A stretch of DNA of 44,619 nt from Mesorhizobium sp. LSJC280B00. Its GTDB lineage: Bacteria; Pseudomonadota; Alphaproteobacteria; Rhizobiales; Rhizobiaceae. The DNA lies in assembly GCF_000502835.1 (NCBI RefSeq), contig NZ_AYVL01000007.1:87197-131815 (forward strand), read 5' to 3'. The notes below the pieces were generated by a model that was not told where the DNA came from, made no database searches, and saw nothing but the letters and a program-made list of their open reading frames with translations. Shown one piece after another: positions 19,200-28,300 of the stretch (the first letter of the stretch is position 1; every line of letters begins with the position of its first letter). The translations under genes and the position numbers were made by a program.

Positions 19200-21650
19200 A
19201 TGACCGAGAAACTCGTTATCATTGGCAACGGCATGGCCCCCGGGCGCATGCTGGAGCACCTCCTGGAAAAGGCGCCTGGGCGCTACCAGGTCACCATCTT
19301 CAACGCCGAGCCGCGCGTGAACTACGACCGCATCATGCTCTCGCCAGTTCTGTCGGGCGAAAAGGCCTATGAGGAGATCATCATCCATGGCGACGGCTGG
19401 TACATCAAGCACGGCATCACCCTCTACAAGGGCCACAAGATCGTCGCCATCGACCGGCAGGCAAAGACCGTCACCTCCGATCATGGCGTGACCGAGCCCT
19501 ACGACAAGCTCGTCATCGCCACCGGCTCGGTGCCGTTTATCATTCCGGTGCCAGGCCATGATCTGCCCGGCGTGCTCACGTATCGCGATCTCGACGACGT
19601 CCGGGCGATGATGCTTGCCGCCCAGTCGCGGGCCAAGGCGGTGGTCATCGGCGGCGGCCTGCTCGGCCTGGAAGCGGCTGCGGGTCTGAACGCACAAGGG
19701 ATGGACGTCACCGTGCTGCACGTCATGCCGACGCTGATGGAGCGTCAGCTCGACCCGGCCGCCGGATATCTCCTGCAGCGCGCCGTCGAGCAGCGCGGCA
19801 TCAAGGTCATCACCAAGGCCAACACCCAGGCGATCACCGGCAACGGCAAGGTCGAGCGGGTGGAGCTTGCCGACGGCACAGTCATTCCCGCAACGCTCGT
19901 CGTCATGGCGGTGGGCATCAGGCCGAACGCGGCGCTGGCGAAGGAAGCCGGCATTGCGGTCAATCGCGGCATCGTCGTCGACGCCGGCATGCGCAGCAAC
20001 GATCCCGATATCTACGCAATCGGCGAATGCGCCGAGGTCAACGGCCAGGTCTACGGGCTGGTCGCGCCGCTCTACGAGATGGCGCGCGTCGCCGCCAGCC
20101 ATCTGGCCGGCAATGAGGCGGCGGCTTTCGTCCACATGGACACGCCGACCAAGCTCAAGGTCACCGGTATCGAGCTGTTCTCGCTCGGCGACTTCGCCGA
20201 GGGCGATGACCGCCAGGAGATCGTGCTGCGCGATGCCGCGGCCGGCGTCTACAAGCGCCTGGTACTCAAGGACGACCGCATCATCGGCACCGTGCTCTAT
20301 GGCGAGACGGCGGACGGCGCCTGGTTCAACGACCTCAAGAAGAAGCAGACCGACATATCCGAGATGCGCGATACGCTCATCTTCGGCCAGTCCTACCAGG
20401 GAGGCGCCCCCCTGGACCCTATGGCGGCCGTTGCAGCCTTGCCGGATGATGCGGAAATCTGCGGTTGCAACGGCGTATGCAAGGGAAAGATCACCGGCGC
20501 GATCACCGCCAGGGGCCTGACCTCGCTCGACGACGTGCGCGCCCACACCAAGGCGTCGGCGTCCTGCGGTTCCTGCACCGGGCTGGTCGAAAAGCTGATG
20601 GTGCTGACCATCGGCGACAAATACAACCCCGCGGCGGTCCAGCCGATGTGCAGCTGCACCGCGCTTGGCCATGACGAGGTCCGCCGGCTGATCAAGGCCA
20701 AGGGCTTGAAGACCATTCCCGCCGTCATGCAGGAACTGGAGTGGAAGACTTCCTGCGGCTGCGCCAAATGCCGGCCGGCGCTCAACTATTATCTCGTCTG
20801 CGACTGGCCCGACGAATACGCCGACGATTACCAGTCGCGCTTCATCAACGAGCGCGTCCACGCCAACATCCAAAAGGACGGCACCTATTCGGTAGTGCCG
20901 CGCATGTGGGGCGGCGTCACCAATGCCGCCGAATTGCGCGCCATCGCAGACGTCGTCGACAAGTTCGAGATCCCGATGGTCAAGGTCACCGGCGGCCAGC
21001 GCATCGACATGCTCGGCATCCGCAAGGAAGACCTGCCGGCGGTATGGGCCGATCTCGGACAGGCCGGCTTCGTCTCCGGCCACGCCTACGCCAAGGGACT
21101 GCGCACGGTGAAGACCTGCGTCGGCTCGGACTGGTGCCGCTTCGGCACGCAGGATTCGACCGGCTTGGGCATCCGTATCGAAAAATTCATGTGGGGCTCG
21201 TGGACCCCGGCCAAGGTCAAGATGGCGGTGTCGGGCTGTCCGCGAAACTGTGCCGAGGCGACCTGCAAGGATGTCGGCGTGATCTGCGTCGATAGCGGCT
21301 ACGAGATCCATTTCGCCGGCGCCGCCGGTCTCGACATCAAGGGCACCGAAGTGCTCGGCCTGGTCAAGACCGAGGACGAGGCGCTGGAGCATATCGTGGC
21401 GTTGACGCAGATGTATCGCGAGCAGGGCCGCTATCTCGAGCGTATCTACAAATGGGCCAAGCGCGTCGGCATAGCTGAGATCAAGCGTCAGATCATGGAC
21501 GATGGCGAGAAGCGCAAAGCCTATTTCGACCGCTTCGTCTTTTCGCAGAAATTCGCCCAGGTCGACCCATGGTCGGAACGTGCTTCCGGCAAGGACAAGC
21601 ATGAATTCCGGCCGATGGCTTCGGTCGGCTTTGCCCAGGCGGCGGAGTAG
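19200..21650 (+). CDS. nirB: NirB, assimilatory NADH-dependent nitrite reductase large subunit
   Basis: The 816-residue cytoplasmic enzyme reduces nitrite to ammonium. Its order is an FAD/NADH pyridine nucleotide-disulfide domain (LVIIGNGMAPGRMLEHLL; VIGGGLLGLEAA), BFD-like [2Fe-2S] segments (ICGCNGVCKG and SCGSCTGL; CGCAKCRP), then ferredoxin-like and sirohaem/[4Fe-4S] domains. The cluster and sirohaem cysteines are present as TCVGSDWCRF and SGCPRNCAEATC. The ATG at 19200 gives the family-typical MTEKLVIIGNGM start; upstream in-frame codons overlap narK. It works with NirD at 21716, separated by a 65-nt spacer holding a strong palindrome. Confidence 0.95.
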   Translation: MTEKLVIIGNGMAPGRMLEHLLEKAPGRYQVTIFNAEPRVNYDRIMLSPVLSGEKAYEEIIIHGDGWYIKHGITLYKGHKIVAIDRQAKTVTSDHGVTEPYDKLVIATGSVPFIIPVPGHDLPGVLTYRDLDDVRAMMLAAQSRAKAVVIGGGLLGLEAAAGLNAQGMDVTVLHVMPTLMERQLDPAAGYLLQRAVEQRGIKVITKANTQAITGNGKVERVELADGTVIPATLVVMAVGIRPNAALAKEAGIAVNRGIVVDAGMRSNDPDIYAIGECAEVNGQVYGLVAPLYEMARVAASHLAGNEAAAFVHMDTPTKLKVTGIELFSLGDFAEGDDRQEIVLRDAAAGVYKRLVLKDDRIIGTVLYGETADGAWFNDLKKKQTDISEMRDTLIFGQSYQGGAPLDPMAAVAALPDDAEICGCNGVCKGKITGAITARGLTSLDDVRAHTKASASCGSCTGLVEKLMVLTIGDKYNPAAVQPMCSCTALGHDEVRRLIKAKGLKTIPAVMQELEWKTSCGCAKCRPALNYYLVCDWPDEYADDYQSRFINERVHANIQKDGTYSVVPRMWGGVTNAAELRAIADVVDKFEIPMVKVTGGQRIDMLGIRKEDLPAVWADLGQAGFVSGHAYAKGLRTVKTCVGSDWCRFGTQDSTGLGIRIEKFMWGSWTPAKVKMAVSGCPRNCAEATCKDVGVICVDSGYEIHFAGAAGLDIKGTEVLGLVKTEDEALEHIVALTQMYREQGRYLERIYKWAKRVGIAEIKRQIMDDGEKRKAYFDRFVFSQKFAQVDPWSERASGKDKHEFRPMASVGFAQAAE

Positions 21651-21698
21651 GCGCGTGTTCCCGAAAAGTGGAATGCGTTTTCGGACAAGAACACGCGC
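21651..21698. repeat. Palindromic repeat element between nirB and nirD
   Basis: Outer arms GCGCGTGTTC (21651-21660) and GAACACGCGC (21689-21698) are perfectly complementary, as are inner arms CCGAAAA (21661-21667) and TTTTCGG (21678-21684). It begins at the base after the nirB stop codon and resembles short intergenic palindromes common in rhizobial genomes (recollection, not searched). In RNA it would form a strong stem between two co-translated genes. Confidence 0.75.
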
Positions 21699-21715
21699 AA
21701 AAGAGGAATAGCCAC

Positions 21716-22045
21716 ATGAACTGGGTATCGATAGGCACGCTCTCGGACATTCCGCGTCGCGGCGCGCGCTGCGTCGCCACGCCCGAAGGCAAGATCGCCG
21801 TCTTCCGCACGGCCGACGATCAAGTCTTCGCCATCGACGACCATTGCCCGCACAAAGGTGGGCCGCTCAGCCAGGGCATCGTCCATGGCACGGCGGTGAC
21901 CTGTCCCTTGCACAATTGGGTGATCTCGCTGGAGACAGGCAAGGCGCTCGGCGCGGACGAGGGCGCGGTGCGCACCATTGCGGTGCGGATCGACGGCGAG
22001 CGGCTGTTCATTGCGCTTGAAGCGCTGGCCAGCCGCGCGGCGTGA
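21716..22045 (+). CDS. nirD: NirD, nitrite reductase small subunit (Rieske type)
   Basis: The 109-residue protein keeps both Rieske ligand pairs, Cys44-Pro-His46 (CPHKGGPL) and Cys63-Pro-Leu-His66 (CPLHNW), so it should bind a [2Fe-2S] cluster. Many enteric NirD proteins lack these ligands. It assists NirB. The ATG at 21716 follows AGAGGAA; the stop is 3 nt before the nasA ATG, suggesting translational coupling. Confidence 0.92.
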   Translation: MNWVSIGTLSDIPRRGARCVATPEGKIAVFRTADDQVFAIDDHCPHKGGPLSQGIVHGTAVTCPLHNWVISLETGKALGADEGAVRTIAVRIDGERLFIALEALASRAA

Positions 22046-22048
22046 ACC

Positions 22049-25003
22049 ATGCAGATTGATGAAGCGCGCGAGGTGAGGACCACCTGCCCCTATTGCGGGG
22101 TGGGTTGCGGCGTGCTGGCGAAGGTCGCCGCGGACGGTGAAATAACCGTTCGTGGCGACCCGGACCACCCGGCGAATTTCGGCCGGCTCTGCTCCAAAGG
22201 CTCGGCGCTGGCTGAGACCATCGACCTCGACGGCAGGTTGCTATACCCGGAGATCCACGGTCGCCGCACCGACTGGGACGAAGCGCTCGACCTTGTCGCT
22301 TCGACCTTCTCGCAAACCATTGCCGAACACGGCCCCGGTTCGGTCGCCTTTTATGTTTCCGGCCAGTTGCTGACCGAGGACTATTACGTCGCCAACAAGC
22401 TGATGAAAGGCTTTATCGGCTCGGCCAATATCGACACCAATTCGCGCCTGTGCATGGCCTCGTCGGTCGCCGGCCACCGCCGCGCCTTTGGCTCGGACAC
22501 CGTTCCGGGAAATTACGAGGATCTGGAACTTGCCGACCTGATCGTGCTGGTCGGCTCCAATCTCGCCTGGTGCCATCCGGTACTCTACCAGCGCATTGCC
22601 GCCGCCCGGGAAAAGCGGCCCGAGATGAAGGTGGTGCTGATCGACCCTCGCCGCACAATGACCTCAGACATCGCCGACATGCATCTGGCGATCGCGCCCG
22701 ATGGCGACGTCGCTTTGTTCACCGGGCTGCTCGCCTATCTCGGCCAGCACAACGCGCTGGACCGCACCTATATCACGGCGCACACGACCGGCTTCGGGCA
22801 AGCGCTTTTCGCCGCCTCGGCGCTCGATCTTGCCGGCATCGCGGCTGCCACGGGTCTCAGTGAGGACGAACTGGCCCGCTTCTACAGCCTGTTTGCCGCG
22901 ACGGCGAAGACGGTGACCGTCTACAGCCAAGGCGTGAACCAGTCGTCTTCGGGCACCGACAAGGTCAACGCCATCATCAACTGCCATCTAGCCACCGGCC
23001 GCATAGGCAAGCCCGGCGCCGGGCCGTTCTCGGTGACCGGCCAGCCCAACGCCATGGGCGGCCGTGAGGTCGGCGGCATGGCCAACATGCTGGCCGCCCA
23101 CATGGAGATCGAAAACCCCGAGCACCGCGAACGCGTGCGGCGCTTCTGGAATGCCCCAACCGTCGCCGAAAAACCCGGCCTGAAAGCGGTCGAGATGTTC
23201 CAAGCGGTGGCCGACGGACGCATCAAGGCGCTGTGGATCATGGCCACCAACCCGGTCGATTCGATGCCGGATGCCGATGCCGTCGAAGCGGCGATCAAGG
23301 CCTGCCCGTTTGTTGTGGTCTCGGACGTGCTGGGCGAGACCGACACGGTCCGCCACGCCCATGTCCGGCTGCCGGCCACCGCATGGGGCGAAAAGGATGG
23401 CACCGTCACCAATTCGGAGCGCCGCATCTCGCGCCAGCGGGCTTTTTTGGCCAGGCCCGGCGGGGCAAGGCCAGATTGGTGGATCATCGCTGAAGTTGCC
23501 AAGCTGATGGGCTTCGGCGAGGCGTTTTCGCATGTGTCGCCGACCGACATCTTCGCCGAGCACGCGGCGCTGTCGGGCTTCGAGAATGACGGCGCGCGCG
23601 ATTTTGATATAGGCGCGTATGGCGATATCGGTGCAGAGGCCTATGAGGATCTTCTGCCGTTCCAATGGCCAGCGCCGGCCTCACCCTCCCCCTTGAGGGG
23701 AGGGTCGGCACGCGCGTTGAGCAAAGCGAAACAAGCGGGACGGGGTGGGGTCGGTGGTGAAGTCTCGACCTCTCCGGGTCGCCCCACCGAGGTGGAGGCC
23801 GTCGCAGATGACCCCCTCTGGCCTGCCGGCCATCTCCCCCTCAAGGGGGGAGATCAGCCTGCTGCTCGGCTGTCGCCAGTCTCCCAGGTTGATGAGTGGG
23901 CGCAGCCGGCAAAACCGCCAATCTCCCCCCTTGAGGGGGAGATGGCCGGCAGGCCAGAGGGGGGTGTTCAGGCTGGACATAGCTCAGCCAGCATCCGCTT
24001 CTTCGCCAATGGCGGCTTCTACACGCCCGACGGCAAGGCGCGCTTCATTGCCATCCGCCCAGCCGCACAAACCCGCACCAACCCGGACTACCCGCTCGTC
24101 CTCAACACCGGGCGCGTCCGCGACCATTGGCACACCATGACGCGGACCGGCAAGAGCCCGCGCCTGTCGCAGCACATGGCCGAACCGTTCGTCGAAATCC
24201 ACCCGGCGGATGCGCAGCACTATGGTATCGGCGATGCCGACATCGTGCGCGTCTCGACTGGCCATGGCGAGGTGCTGGTCCGCGCGCTGGTGACGGTGCG
24301 CCAACGCCAAGGCTCTGTATTCGTTCCGATGCACTGGACCGATCAGATCTCCGCCCGCGCGCGTGTCGATGCACTGGTCCCGCCGACGACCGATGCGATT
24401 TCAGGTCAGCCGGCCTCGAAGAACGTTGCCGCCCGCATCCAGCGGTTCGCCGCCACTGCCTTCGGCTTCGCCGTGCTTGCCGAACGACCCGCATCGATCG
24501 ACGCCGATTACTGGAGCCTCGCCCGCTGCCCCGCCGGCTGGCGCCTTGAAATTGCGCTGCAGTCCGGCCGTGACTGGACCGGGTTTGCCGCCTCGCTGTT
24601 CGGCCTCGAAGGCGAGACGCTCGCCTATCACGACATCGCCGGCGGGCACCATCGCTTCGCCCGTTTCGCGGGCAGTCGGCTGGTCGGCTCGCTCTATCTG
24701 GCGCCTACCCCGGTGGCGGTGTCGCGCGGCTGGGCGGTCGAACAACTTGGTGCTGACCATGCCGATCGGCAGGCGCGGTTGGCGATTGTCGCCGGGCGGC
24801 CGGGCGGCAACAGCGTCGACCGCGGTGCCATCGTCTGCGCCTGTTTCGGGGTCGGTGCCAACCAGATCGCGGAAGCGGTACGCGGCGGCTGTACCAGCGT
24901 CGCGGCAATCGGCGCCGCCCTTCACGCCGGCACCAATTGCGGCTCTTGCCGCGCCGAGATCAAGACCATTATCGACGGGCGGCGTCTGCAAGCTGCGGAG
25001 TGA
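22049..25003 (+). CDS. nasA: NasA, assimilatory nitrate reductase with C-terminal BFD-like domain and an internal repeat-derived insert
   Basis: The 984-residue molybdoenzyme reduces nitrate to nitrite in the cytoplasm. A [4Fe-4S] motif (Cys13, Cys16, Cys20, Cys48) opens the protein, and the probable molybdenum ligand is Cys135 in NSRLCMAS. The Mo-bisMGD domains follow (WIMATNPVDSMPDAD, ATAWGEKDGTVTNSERR, VLNTGRVRDHWHTMTRTGKS). A BFD-like [2Fe-2S] domain is C-terminal (IVCACFGVGANQI and NCGSCRAE). Residues about 544-648 are foreign to the family: this Pro/Gly/Ala-rich segment is translated from a palindromic repeat element and joins DLLPFQWPAP to RFFANGGFYTPDGKARF without breaking the frame. 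The usual length would be about 880. Activity with this insert is unproven. No separate NasB/NasC-type reductase gene is nearby. The start at 22049 is 3 nt after nirD. Confidence 0.93.
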   Translation: MQIDEAREVRTTCPYCGVGCGVLAKVAADGEITVRGDPDHPANFGRLCSKGSALAETIDLDGRLLYPEIHGRRTDWDEALDLVASTFSQTIAEHGPGSVAFYVSGQLLTEDYYVANKLMKGFIGSANIDTNSRLCMASSVAGHRRAFGSDTVPGNYEDLELADLIVLVGSNLAWCHPVLYQRIAAAREKRPEMKVVLIDPRRTMTSDIADMHLAIAPDGDVALFTGLLAYLGQHNALDRTYITAHTTGFGQALFAASALDLAGIAAATGLSEDELARFYSLFAATAKTVTVYSQGVNQSSSGTDKVNAIINCHLATGRIGKPGAGPFSVTGQPNAMGGREVGGMANMLAAHMEIENPEHRERVRRFWNAPTVAEKPGLKAVEMFQAVADGRIKALWIMATNPVDSMPDADAVEAAIKACPFVVVSDVLGETDTVRHAHVRLPATAWGEKDGTVTNSERRISRQRAFLARPGGARPDWWIIAEVAKLMGFGEAFSHVSPTDIFAEHAALSGFENDGARDFDIGAYGDIGAEAYEDLLPFQWPAPASPSPLRGGSARALSKAKQAGRGGVGGEVSTSPGRPTEVEAVADDPLWPAGHLPLKGGDQPAARLSPVSQVDEWAQPAKPPISPLEGEMAGRPEGGVQAGHSSASIRFFANGGFYTPDGKARFIAIRPAAQTRTNPDYPLVLNTGRVRDHWHTMTRTGKSPRLSQHMAEPFVEIHPADAQHYGIGDADIVRVSTGHGEVLVRALVTVRQRQGSVFVPMHWTDQISARARVDALVPPTTDAISGQPASKNVAARIQRFAATAFGFAVLAERPASIDADYWSLARCPAGWRLEIALQSGRDWTGFAASLFGLEGETLAYHDIAGGHHRFARFAGSRLVGSLYLAPTPVAVSRGWAVEQLGADHADRQARLAIVAGRPGGNSVDRGAIVCACFGVGANQIAEAVRGGCTSVAAIGAALHAGTNCGSCRAEIKTIIDGRRLQAAE
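23682..23985. repeat. Palindromic repeat element inserted in frame inside nasA
   Basis: The element contains a small hairpin (about 23684-23704, CCCTCCCC facing GGGGAGGG) and a perfect 43-bp inverted repeat: 23812-23854 is the exact reverse complement of 23921-23963. Each 43-bp arm is itself partly palindromic (CTCCCCCTCAAGGGGGGAG). The G/C-homopolymer-rich sequence is unlike the surrounding coding DNA. Boundaries are estimated from where nasA homology stops and resumes (about 23678 and 23994). It is open in the nasA frame for its whole length. Confidence 0.85.
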
Positions 25004-25106
25004 TGCGCGGAGGAACTCTGCCGCGCCGCTGCATGATGCTTACTAGCAATTTACAAACCATGGGCTACCAACGTTCTGACTTCGATTCGCTCGGAACGGG
25101 AGCCTC

Positions 25107-25592
25107 ATGAGCAAAGCCCTGACCTCATTCGCGCTTGCCGCCGTGCTGACGGCCTTGCTGATGGCGCTCAGCCTGGCGGTGGCCAGGCATGGCTATCCCT
25201 ATGGCGCGATCGGCGCCAAGCGCTTGAGCGACGTCGCCGATGCGGGGACGTTCATTCCGCTCGCGGCGATCTATTTTTTCAGCGCACTGCTGATGATGGT
25301 TCTGCCGATCAGGCTCGCTGGCATCGTCCTGACACATGCCGCCGATGCGATCTTCTGGACGGTCATCGTGTTGTTTGCGCTCATCGTTGGATGTCTCGCC
25401 GCGAGATTTGCTTTCGGTCAGCGCGATGTGCTCTCCGCACTCCTGAACTGGCGCTTCCTGTTTGTCGCAGGCGTCGTCGGATGCCATCTGTTCATCAACG
25501 AGCTGCGCCGCAACATCTTGTTGAGAAGCCTGTTCTTCGTCATCTTCGCCGCAGCGACACTGGCCTGCCTGTTTTGGTCCTTCACCGTCTGA
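25107..25592 (+). CDS. Small hypothetical membrane protein
   Basis: I do not recognise this 161-residue protein. It is very hydrophobic with four to five predicted membrane segments (about residues 5-25, 47-70, 76-101, 112-130 and 138-158). A polar stretch HGYPYGAIGAKRL lies after the first. The ATG at 25107 follows GGGAG 5 nt upstream. It lies 103 nt behind nasA on the same strand but nothing in it points to nitrate metabolism. A convergent gene ends 25 nt after its stop. Confidence 0.65.
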   Translation: MSKALTSFALAAVLTALLMALSLAVARHGYPYGAIGAKRLSDVADAGTFIPLAAIYFFSALLMMVLPIRLAGIVLTHAADAIFWTVIVLFALIVGCLAARFAFGQRDVLSALLNWRFLFVAGVVGCHLFINELRRNILLRSLFFVIFAAATLACLFWSFTV

Positions 25593-25617
25593 GCATGTGC
25601 GACCGTCGGCAGGCGGC

Positions 25618-26649
25618 TTAATTCTTGTCGACCGGCTTCGAACGCATTCGCGAAACGGTCTCACGCTCGGCCCGCTTCGAACGCATCGGCGGCAGGCCGC
25701 GGTCGATCAGGTCCATGTCTTCCAGCACCATGTCGCCCATCCGCTTGAAGGCGATGTCAAGCGCGCCGGCCCGGTGGGCGGAGCACAGGAACCCCGGCAA
25801 CGTACGGACCGGGTGATCCTGGGCCAGAGGCTCCTCAGGAAAAACATCGCTGGCGGCGACGATATGGCCGCTGCGGACGACGTCCATCAGTGCCGGGAAA
25901 TCGACCACGCCGGCTCGGCTGAGCAGGATGAAAGCGGCTCCCTTGCGCATCCTGGCAAACGCCTCGGCGCCGAGGAAGCCCTGGTTTTCGCTGGTCACCG
26001 AAGCGACGACGAAGACGAAATCGCTGTTCGACAGAACGTCGTCAAGAGAGGCCGGCTCGACGCCGTTTTCGATCAGGATCGACGGCGGCAGCCACGGGTC
26101 GAAGACTTTTGTCCGCGTGCGAAAGCCTGACAGCAGCCGGTTGAGCGCACGGCCAAGATCGCCGAAGCCGATAATGCCGACATCCGCGCCGGAAAGAAGC
26201 CGCGCCGTCCGGTTGCCGTCGCCGCCCCACAGCTCCTTGCCCTGACGAAATGCGAGATCGGCGTCGACGATTCCGCGGGCGAGGTTGAGCGCCATGGCAA
26301 GGCCGAGCTCGGCCACCGGCTCTGCAAACACCAGCCCGGTGGTGACGACATGGATGCCGCGCGAAAACAGCGCCTCGTACGGCATGTTGTCGATAAGGTT
26401 GCTCTCGACATTGAAGACGCAGCGCAGCGCCTTCATTTTCTCCAGCGTCTCCGGCGTGATCGGCGGCTGGCCGACAATGTAGCGCGCCTCGCCAAGGATA
26501 TCGGCCGGCAGCGCCGCGACACCTTCAGGCGATGTTTCGACGATGCGGTATTTCGATCGAAATTTCGCCAGCGCAGCCGGCGTGAAGATCAGGTCGAGCG
26601 TGCGCGGTTCGGGTGCGCTGATCACCAGCGGCAAGGCGCTGTCGGACAT
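25618..26649 (-). CDS. D-isomer-specific 2-hydroxyacid dehydrogenase family protein
   Basis: This 343-residue NAD(P)-dependent oxidoreductase resembles phosphoglycerate/hydroxypyruvate dehydrogenases. The Rossmann motif is GIIGFGDLGR. The catalytic triad is recognisable as Arg in LLSRAGVVDF, Glu in DVFPEEPL and His in CSAHRAG. The usual 2-oxoacid-binding segment lies upstream (NVESNLIDNMPYEAL). The substrate is not predictable. It is divergent from the aldehyde dehydrogenase gene across a 174-bp promoter region, suggesting a shared catabolic role with the genes at 26824-29676. The C-terminus ends in a basic tail (RSKRAERETVSRMRSK). Confidence 0.85.
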   Translation of the reverse strand: MSDSALPLVISAPEPRTLDLIFTPAALAKFRSKYRIVETSPEGVAALPADILGEARYIVGQPPITPETLEKMKALRCVFNVESNLIDNMPYEALFSRGIHVVTTGLVFAEPVAELGLAMALNLARGIVDADLAFRQGKELWGGDGNRTARLLSGADVGIIGFGDLGRALNRLLSGFRTRTKVFDPWLPPSILIENGVEPASLDDVLSNSDFVFVVASVTSENQGFLGAEAFARMRKGAAFILLSRAGVVDFPALMDVVRSGHIVAASDVFPEEPLAQDHPVRTLPGFLCSAHRAGALDIAFKRMGDMVLEDMDLIDRGLPPMRSKRAERETVSRMRSKPVDKN

Positions 26650-26823
26650 GATACTTTACCTCCCGTGCGATCCGCGTCGCACCACACAAGAATCGTCTTT
26701 TCCCGCCCCCGACACCTATCACATGCCTGTCGAGAAGGAGAAGTTTGCCTTCTTCGGCCTTGCGGTGCGGCGGTCGGTGGTCCAGATAGACGGCGATCGA
26801 AGGACGACAAGGAAGACAGCAAC

Positions 26824-28263
26824 ATGATCCCGTTTCGAAAGAACCTCATCGATGGCGAGTGGGTAGGCGATGCCGGCTCCCGCAACATCAACCCGTCCAA
26901 TCTCGACGACGTGGTCGGCGAATATGCATCGGGGGGCGCGGAGCATGCTCGGCAGGCCATCGCCGCGGCGAAAGCGGCATTTCCGGCATGGTCCCGATCG
27001 GGCCTGCTGGCACGCCATGCGGTGCTGAGGAAGACGTCGGACGAGATCACCGCGCGGAAAGATGAAATAGGCCGGGCGTTGGCGCGCGAAGAAGGCAAGA
27101 CACTGGTCGAGGGCATCGGCGAGACTGTGCGGGCCGCCCAGATATTCGATTTTTTCGCCGGCGAGGCGTTGCGCCTGTCGGGCGAGCTGGTGCCAAGCGT
27201 GCGGCCCGGCGTCGGCGTCGAGATCACCCGCGAAGCGGTCGGCGTCGTCGGCATCATCACGCCGTGGAATTTCCCGATCGCCATTCCGGCTTGGAAAATC
27301 GCTCCGGCGCTGGCCTACGGCAACACCATCGTCTTCAAGCCGGCGGAACTCGTTCCGGAGAGCGCCTGGACCATTGTCGACATCCTGCACCGCGCCGGGC
27401 TGCCCAAGGGTGTGCTCAACCTGGTGATGGGCAAAGGTTCGGTGGTCGGCCAGGCCATGCTCGACAGTCCTGACCTCAACGCCATCACCTTCACCGGCTC
27501 GGTCGGCACCGGCAAGCGCGTCGCCGCCGCCAGCGTCGAGCACATGCGCAAGTTCCAGCTCGAAATGGGCGGCAAGAACCCGCTTGTGGTGCTCGACGAT
27601 GCCGACCTTGCCGTCGCCGTCGACTGCGCCATCAACGGTGCCTACTTCTCGACCGGCCAGCGCTGCACGGCGTCGTCCCGGCTGGTGGTGACGGACGGCA
27701 TCCACGACCGCTTCGTCGAGGTGCTCAAGGACCGCATGGCCAAGCTGATCGTCGGCGACGCTCTCGATGCGAAGACCCAGATCGGGCCGGTTGTCGACCA
27801 GAGCCAGCTCAAACAGGACGAGGACTATATCGCCATCGGACGTCAGGAAGGTGCCGATCTCGCCTTCGGCGGCGAGCGGCTCGATCGCGAAACCCGCGGC
27901 TTCTATTTGCAGCCTGCGCTGTTCACCGAAACCACCAACGCCATGCGCATCTCGCGCGAGGAGATTTTCGGCCCGGTCGCCAACGTCATCCGCGTCAAGG
28001 ATTATGACGAGGCGCTGGCGGTGGCCAACGACACGCCGTTCGGGCTGACGTCCGGCATCTGCACCTCGAGCCTCAAGCATGCCACGCACTTCAAGCGCAA
28101 TTCGGAAGCCGGCATGGTCATGGTCAATCTGCCGACGGCCGGCGTCGACTTCCACGTGCCTTTCGGCGGGCGCAAGGGATCGAGCTACGGCCCGCGCGAG
28201 CAGGGCCGCTATGCCGCAGAGTTCTACACCACGGTGAAGACCGCTTACACGTTTGCCGGCTAA
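26824..28263 (+). CDS. Aldehyde dehydrogenase, 2-oxoglutarate-semialdehyde/succinate-semialdehyde type
   Basis: The 479-residue NAD(P)+-dependent enzyme oxidises an aldehyde to its acid. It shows the coenzyme loop TFTGSVGTGKRV, catalytic Glu in QLEMGGKNP and catalytic Cys in TGQRCTASSRLV, plus the conserved EEIFGPV segment. The overall sequence (LIDGEWVG start, GVDFHVPFGGRKGSSYGPRE end) is closest to 2-oxoglutarate-semialdehyde dehydrogenases of pentose and sugar-acid breakdown, but substrate is uncertain. The ATG at 26824 lies 174 bp from the divergent hydroxyacid dehydrogenase. The DUF1349 gene follows 37 nt after the stop. Confidence 0.88.
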   Translation: MIPFRKNLIDGEWVGDAGSRNINPSNLDDVVGEYASGGAEHARQAIAAAKAAFPAWSRSGLLARHAVLRKTSDEITARKDEIGRALAREEGKTLVEGIGETVRAAQIFDFFAGEALRLSGELVPSVRPGVGVEITREAVGVVGIITPWNFPIAIPAWKIAPALAYGNTIVFKPAELVPESAWTIVDILHRAGLPKGVLNLVMGKGSVVGQAMLDSPDLNAITFTGSVGTGKRVAAASVEHMRKFQLEMGGKNPLVVLDDADLAVAVDCAINGAYFSTGQRCTASSRLVVTDGIHDRFVEVLKDRMAKLIVGDALDAKTQIGPVVDQSQLKQDEDYIAIGRQEGADLAFGGERLDRETRGFYLQPALFTETTNAMRISREEIFGPVANVIRVKDYDEALAVANDTPFGLTSGICTSSLKHATHFKRNSEAGMVMVNLPTAGVDFHVPFGGRKGSSYGPREQGRYAAEFYTTVKTAYTFAG

Positions 28264-28300
28264 GAAAAGGCGGCAGACCAGCCAGGCAGCGAGCAAGTCG

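Noticed and set aside
19080..21602. Long minus-strand open frame (840 codons) opposite nirB
   Set aside because: High-GC codon bias creates open antisense frames; nirB has full cofactor motifs, while the antisense has none.
23812..23963. The 43-bp inverted repeats as ends of an insertion sequence
   Set aside because: Only about 66 bp lie between the arms, with no transposase; it fits a non-autonomous palindromic repeat instead.
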